DNA of 64,000 bases from NCBI GenBank assembly GCA_032209605.1, contig JASFXZ010000003.1, forward strand, positions 7,194,807-7,258,806, written 5' to 3'. The DNA comes from Mactromeris polynyma. Lineage: Eukaryota; Mollusca; Bivalvia; Venerida; Mactridae. Below, piece after piece: positions 58,801 through 64,000 of the stretch. The position numbers and the translations under genes are program-made. The stretch's first letter is position 1. Each line of letters starts with the position of its first letter. The notes beneath the pieces are model-generated. The model was not told where the DNA came from and did not search any database. It was given only the letters and a program-made list of their open reading frames with translations.

Positions 58801-59008
58801 GTATTACAGTTCTGACTCAGATGATGATGTTACGATGATACAGAATGATTCAAGTGAAGACGATATGATTTCTTCTTCAAGATCGTCGCGTAAGCCACCG
58901 CCTTCCAAAGTCAGTGCTTCACGTCCTCAAGCAGGTAAACGTGGTGGAATTCTGTACGATTCAGACTCAGATGATGATTTAACTCCGATGAGAAAGCGTA
59001 AAAGATGA
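52887..59008 (+). CDS. MRE11: MRE11 double-strand-break repair nuclease
   Basis: Coding exons: 52887-53919, 54443-54539, 55273-55373, 56265-56356, 56729-56848, 57374-57777, 58810-59008. They give 681 residues (human 708). All phosphoesterase motifs are intact: D19 and H21 (ATDIHLG), D59 (GGDLYHE), N127-H128 (HGNHDD), H216 (IHQNRSKHG), H244 and H246 (WGHEHEC). Then come the capping domain, the conserved [10 protein letters not shown] and [11 protein letters not shown] segments, [12 protein letters not shown], an Arg/Gly-rich (GAR) region near residues 550-590 ([11 protein letters not shown]) and a Ser/Asp-rich tail ending RKRKR. It is the nuclease of the nuclear MRE11-RAD50-NBS1 complex, acting in end resection and ATM signalling. 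The Met lies one base after an AG acceptor (52884-52885), so the 5'-UTR is spliced from an exon ending at 50996. Most of the catalytic domain is in the first coding exon. Confidence 0.98.
55546..55719. mobile_element. pogo/Tigger-like MITE copy 9 (MRE11 intron)
   Basis: CAGTAAAACCTAAATAAACA at the left, GAGGTTTTATTG at the right, central AACAGTGAAAATGGACTTG block present. Confidence 0.8.
58146..58323. mobile_element. Second pogo-like MITE subfamily (MRE11 last intron)
   Basis: Ends CAGTCAGACCTCGCTTATTC and ACGAGGTCCAACTG, flanked by TA. The interior differs from the other copies (AATTGAAATCGGCTATTCG). A partial relative lies at about 52570-52676 in MRE11 intron 1. Confidence 0.75.
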
Positions 59009-59625
59009 GCTCCAGATTTCAAGAAATATTTGGAGAAATAATTGGGTTTCTAACTGTTCAAATGCAGTTATGCAGTTGTATTTTAACATGTATATGTACA
59101 TGTCTCTGTATTAAAATTCCTGAGTACTATGCATGGCACTGTATATGAACATGTCTCTGTATTAAAATTCCCGAGTACTATGCATGGCACTGTATATAAA
59201 CATGTCTCTGTATTAAAATTCCCGAGTACTATGCATGGCACTGTATATGAACATGTCTCTGTATTAAAATTCCCGAGTACTATGCATGGCACTGTATATG
59301 AACATGTCTCTGAGTACTAGGGTGGAACTTCTGATTGTTCACTTAGGTTGTGAAAATTTGATTGGAAATGTTAATTTGTTTCGGTCTTGGACAATCTTAT
59401 ATGCATATAAATGTATTAGGTTTCTTCTGTAATACTTTCATAATTGTTAATGATTATGCTTGTAATTCTATTGCTGAACCTGTTCAATTGAACAATATTT
59501 TATAGAATGTTATAGAATGTTTTGTTCTGACCAATTGTTGATGCTGTTAAGATGATATGTTGCATTTTGTATGAAAAAAAGTTATTGCTTATCTCAGAAT
59601 AAATATACTTTTAATGATAAAGTAG
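59009..59625 (+). other. MRE11: MRE11 3'-UTR with a 51-bp tandem repeat and poly(A) signal
   Basis: After the stop at 59008 comes about 90 nt, then four copies of a 51-bp repeat (59103-59313), then AT-rich sequence with AATAAA at 59598-59603. This is the first good AATAAA on the strand, so the repeat should be transcribed in the UTR. Confidence 0.55.
59103..59313. repeat. 51-bp minisatellite, four copies, in the MRE11 3'-UTR
   Basis: Unit contains CTCTGTATTAAAATTCC, GAGTACTATGCATGGCACTG and TATATGAACATG. Copies are almost identical. The unit is a multiple of three, so short open frames appear on both strands; these are not genes. Confidence 0.95.
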
Positions 59626-60244
59626 CATTGTTATGATTTATTGCTGGTGAACTGAATAATCCATAATCCAACTTTGATAAATAGTTGTCTCCCCTTAATA
59701 TGTACGATTTCTCGCCTTGTGGACCTACAAGGCTTATTTGCTAACAGTGATTCTTTTAAAGTTGTATTGCCACGATTGTTTTACATGATACGTCTTGTGC
59801 TGTGAGATGTTATAAGGCATCTGGCATGTGGGTGTAATGATCGTCTTTTTTCCTGTACTTCGCAATAACAACTGGTAACAGTTGTAATTCATTTGAATTG
59901 TATCATGTTGGCAGCCATTAAGGTTTTTGATGATAACACTATCTGCAAGCATTTTTCTTTGAACTTATAGTTTATTTCTTGAAGGAATTAATGCAAAACT
60001 TTTTATTAGAGGGGAAGTACATAATAAGTAAATTTACTTCATGTGACTGCTTGTCGGATGCAATAATACCATCTACATGTATTAATTATACCACAGTTGT
60101 TCCATTTGTTCAGGATGATTTGTCATTAGCAATATGGACTCATTGGCATCTGGACTGACACATTATCAATTGTGAGCTGCACGGAAAGCTGTAAATGCCA
60201 ATTGATCCTTGTGCCTAGCATAAATACTGCGTGACTTATACAAG
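59626..60244. other. Spacer downstream of MRE11, nothing recognised
   Basis: AT-rich single-copy-looking sequence with no exon, RNA or element that could be supported. Confidence 0.6.
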
Positions 60245-60605
60245 TCATTCTCCGAGATTTTTGGACCAAATGACATATCTGGACGAAATTGAGTTATTAA
60301 CATTTCTGAATTTGGAAAAACAGCAGTTGTTTGATGAAATATACAAAGACTTAACAGATAATGCCAACACATAGTGTAACATTATTTGGTATTCTTTACA
60401 GTTTTGTCTGTTGCCATACAAAGCGTTTTGGGCTTTTTTAGGAATGATTTTTTCAAAACAGATCTTTGGAAATGAAGATCTAAATACAGTTGAATAATAT
60501 GACCAAAAAAAGACTGAAACAGCCCTCCATAATGACCTTGAACTTTCAGCTCTGTAGAGCAATATATCATTTGAGCCAATCATATTTAAAATACTACCAT
60601 GCACT
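60245..60605 (-). repeat. Dispersed repeat M, copy 2 (inverted relative to copy 1)
   Basis: Inverted copy of 52205-52515. Its left 60 bp (AGATTTTTGGACCAAATGAC, ATATCTGGACGAAATTGAG) also match, reversed, a partial copy at about 22720-22800. Confidence 0.85.
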
Positions 60606-60609
60606 ACAA

Positions 60610-63600
60610 AAATCTCAAACCACAATGTAGATGCATGTAACTGGTGATACAGACACATAAAGGTTGGACGGAGTAAATATCGCTCAAACCACTTTGTACA
60701 GACACCCTGAGGTTGGACACATTGAATATTGCTCAAACCTATACATAGATGCCTGAAACTTGGGATACAGACCCCTTGAAGCTGGACACAGTTAATATCA
60801 CTCACACCTCTATGTATATGCCTGTAACTGATCATACAGACAGACCCCTTGAGGTTGGAAACAGTAAATACATCGCCCAAACCACTGTGTGTATGGCTGT
60901 TACAGGTGGTACAGACCCCTTGTGGTTGGACACAGTAAATATCGCTCACACCACTATGTGTATGGCTGTTACAGGTGGTACAGACCCCTTGTGGTTGGAC
61001 ACAGTAAATATCGCCCAAACCACTGTGTGTATGGCTGTTACAGGTGGTACAGACCCCTTGTGGTTGGACACAGTAAATATCGCCCAAACCACTGTGTGTA
61101 TGGCTGTTACAGGTGGTACAGACCCCTTGTGGTTGGACACAGTAAATATCGCCCAAACCACTGTGTGTATGGCTGTTACAGGTGGTACAGACCCCTTGTG
61201 GTTGGACACAGTAAATATCGCCCAAACCACTATGTATATGCCTGTTACAGGTGGTACAGACCCCTTGTGGTTGGACACGGTCAATATCGCTCACACCACT
61301 ATGTATATGCATGTAACTGATCATACAGACACCTTAGGTTTGGACACAGTCAATATCGCTCAAACCACTGTGTGTATGGCTGTTACAGGTGGTACAGACC
61401 CCTTGTGGTTGGACACAGTAAATATCGCTCACACCACTATGTGTATGGCTGTTACAGGTGGTACAGACCCCTTGTGGTTGGACACAGTAAATATCGCCCA
61501 AACCACTGTGTGTATGGCTGTTACAGGTGGTACAGACCCCTTGTGGTTGGACACAGTAAATATCGCCCAAACCACTGTGTGTATGGCTGTTACAGGTGGT
61601 ACAGACCCCTTGTGGTTGGACACAGTAAATATCGCTCACACCACTATGTATATGCATGTAACTGATCATACAGACACCTTAGGTTTGGACACAGTCAATA
61701 TCGCTCAAACCACTATGTATATGCATATAACCCGTGGTACAGACCCCTTGAGGTTGGACACAGTAAATATCGCTCAAACCACAATGTATATGCCTGTAAC
61801 TGATCATACAGACCACTTAGGGTTGGACACAGTCAATAGCGCTCAAACCACTATGTATATGCCTGTAACTGATCATACAGACCACTTAGGGTTGGACACA
61901 GTCAATAGCGCTCACACCACTATGTATATGCATGTAACTGATCGTACAGACACCTTAGGGTTGGACACAGTCAATATCGCTCAAACCACAATGTATATGC
62001 CTGTAACTGATCAAACAGACCGCTTGTGGTTGGACACAGTCAATATCGCTCTAACTACTATGAATATGCCTGTAACTGATCATACAGGCCGCTTGTGGTT
62101 GGACACAGTCAATATCGCTCTAACTACTATGTATATGCCTGTAACTGATCATACAGACCCCTTGGGGTTGCACACAGTAAATATCGCTCTAACTACTATG
62201 TACATGTCTGTAACTGATCAAACAGACCCCTTGCGGTTGGACACAGTCAATATCGCTCAAACCACTATGTATATGCATGTAACTGATCATACAGACCCCC
62301 TTGGGGTTGGACACAGTCAATATCGCTCTAACTACTCTGCATATGCATGTAACTGATCAAACAGACCCCTTGTGGTTGGACACAGTCAATATCGCTCAAA
62401 CTACTATGTATATGCCTGTAACTTCTCATACAAACCCCTTGGGCTTGCACACAGTAAATTTCGCTCTAACTACTATGTATATGTCTGTAACTGATCAAAC
62501 GGACCCCTTGGGGTTGGACACATTAAATTTCGCTCAGACAACTATGTATATGCCTGTAACTGGTGGTACAGACCCCTTGTGTTTGGACACAGTAAATATC
62601 GCTCAAACCACAATGTATATAACTGGTGGTACAGACCCCATGAGGTTGGACACAGTAAATATCGCTCAAACCACAATGTATATGCATGTAACTGGTAGTA
62701 CAGACACATTGAGGTTGAACACAGTAAATATCGCTCAAGCCGCTATGTATATGCATATAACCGTGGTACAGACCCCTTGAGGTTGGACACAGTAAATATC
62801 GCTCAAACCACAATGTATATGCCTCTAACTGGTAGTACAGACACCTTGAGGTTGGACACAATAAATATCGCTCAAACCACAATGTATATGCATGTAACTG
62901 ATCATACAGACCCCTTGATGTTGGACACGGTAAAAATCGCTCAAACCACTATGTACATGTATATGCATGTAACTGGTGGTACAGACCCCTTGAGGTTGGA
63001 CACAGTAAATATCGCTCTAACTACTCTGCATATGCATGTAACTGATCAAACAGACCCCTTGTGGTTGGACACAGTCAATATCGCTCAAACTACTATGTAT
63101 ATGCCTGTAACTTCTCATACAAACCCCTTGGGCTTGCACACAGTAAATTTCGCTCTAACTACTATGTATATGTCTGTAACTGATCAAACGGACCCCTTGG
63201 GGTTGGACACATTAAATTTCGCTCAGACAACTATGTATATGCCTGTAACTGGTGGTACAGACCCCTTGTGTTTGGACACAGTAAATATCGCTCAAACCAC
63301 AATGTATATAACTGGTGGTACAGACCCCATGAGGTTGGACACAGTAAATATCGCTCAAACCACAATGTATATGCATGTAACTGGTAGTACAGACACATTG
63401 AGGTTGAACACAGTAAATATCGCTCAAGCCGCTATGTATATGCATATAACCGTGGTACAGACCCCTTGAGGTTGGACACAGTAAATATCGCTCAAACCAC
63501 AATGTATATGCCTCTAACTGGTAGTACAGACACCTTGAGGTTGGACACAATAAATATCGCTCAAACCACAATGTATATGCATGTAACTGATCATACAGAC

Positions 63601-64000
63601 CCCTTGATGTTGGACACGGTAAAAATCGCTCAAACCACTATGTACATGTATATGCATGTAACTGGTGGTACAGACCCCTTGAGGTTGGACACAGTAAATA
63701 TCGCTCAAACCACTATGTATATACATGCCACTGGTGGTACAGACACCTTGAGGTTGGACATTGTAAATATCGCTCAAGCCACTATGTATATGCATGTAAC
63801 CGGTGGTACAGACACCTTGAGGTTGGACACAGTAAATATTGCCCAAGCCACTATGTATATGCATGTAACTGGTGGTAAAGACACCTTGAGGTTGGACACA
63901 GTAAATATCGCTAAACCATTTTGTATAGGCCTGTAACTGGTGGTACAGACCCCTTGAGGTTGGACACAGTAAATATTGCTCAAGCCACTATGTATATGTC
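60610..64000. repeat. 69-bp minisatellite, at least 48 units, continuing past the right edge
   Basis: Unit: GGTACAGACCCCTTGTGGTT, GGACACAGTAAATATCGCTC and AAACCACTATGTATATGCCTGTAACTG-like blocks. The period of 23 codons leaves four of six frames free of stops inside a unit, giving ORFs of 535 codons (+) and 359 codons (-). Single-base indels (about 62295 and elsewhere) break every long frame, so it is treated as non-coding. It begins about 1.6 kb past the MRE11 stop. Confidence 0.95.
62325..63702. repeat. 689-bp direct duplication inside the 69-bp array
   Basis: The block 62325-63013 recurs at 63014-63702; every position compared by eye and the translations of both strands agree. The offset of 689 is one base short of ten units. 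Confidence 0.92.

Noticed and set aside
60749..63936. Large repetitive protein gene at the right end
   Set aside because: Frames are broken by indels, four of six frames are open in each unit, and the 689-bp duplication is out of frame.

Overview
The window is animal nuclear DNA: AT-rich, with many introns, GT-AG splice sites, and many dispersed transposon remnants and minisatellites. Gene content (COX18, CFAP96, MRE11 and a secreted SRCR/lectin/kringle mosaic protein) together with the style of the repeats suggests a lophotrochozoan, most likely a bivalve mollusc. That placement is inference, because no species-specific marker is visible.

Layout, left to right. (1) 172-17835, minus strand: the 5' nineteen coding exons of a large secreted mosaic protein. 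Order: signal peptide, Arg/Gly/Asn-rich segment, SRCR, C-type lectin with an Arg/Ser-rich insert, kringle, LDLa, PAN/apple, LDLa, SRCR, LDLa, SRCR. It runs off the left edge, and the C-terminal part is not in the window. (2) 20803-32272, minus strand: COX18, the mitochondrial Oxa1/YidC-type insertase, seven coding exons, 374 residues. (3) 38313-50656, minus strand: CFAP96 (C4orf47-type ciliary protein), 314 residues. It carries a pair of duplicated 76-nt exons whose reading phase allows exactly one of the two per mRNA. (4) 52887-59008, plus strand: MRE11, the DNA double-strand-break nuclease, seven coding exons, 681 residues, head-to-head with CFAP96 across a short shared promoter that holds ETS-, E2F- and X-box-like sites.

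All exon joins given here were checked by hand for reading phase, and the four gene models stay open throughout. Introns and spacers are filled with recognisable mobile DNA: a hAT-like MITE with an 8-bp target duplication, a Tc1/mariner remnant and its small MITE, about ten pogo-like MITEs of about 170 bp, two nested elements in a COX18 intron, tRNA-derived SINEs, and at least ten tandem arrays. The right end (60.6-64.0 kb) is a 69-bp minisatellite with a recent 689-bp internal duplication. It creates long but almost certainly non-coding open frames on both strands.

The three identified housekeeping or ciliary genes share no pathway beyond adjacency. The strongest candidate for new biology is the mutually exclusive exon pair in CFAP96.
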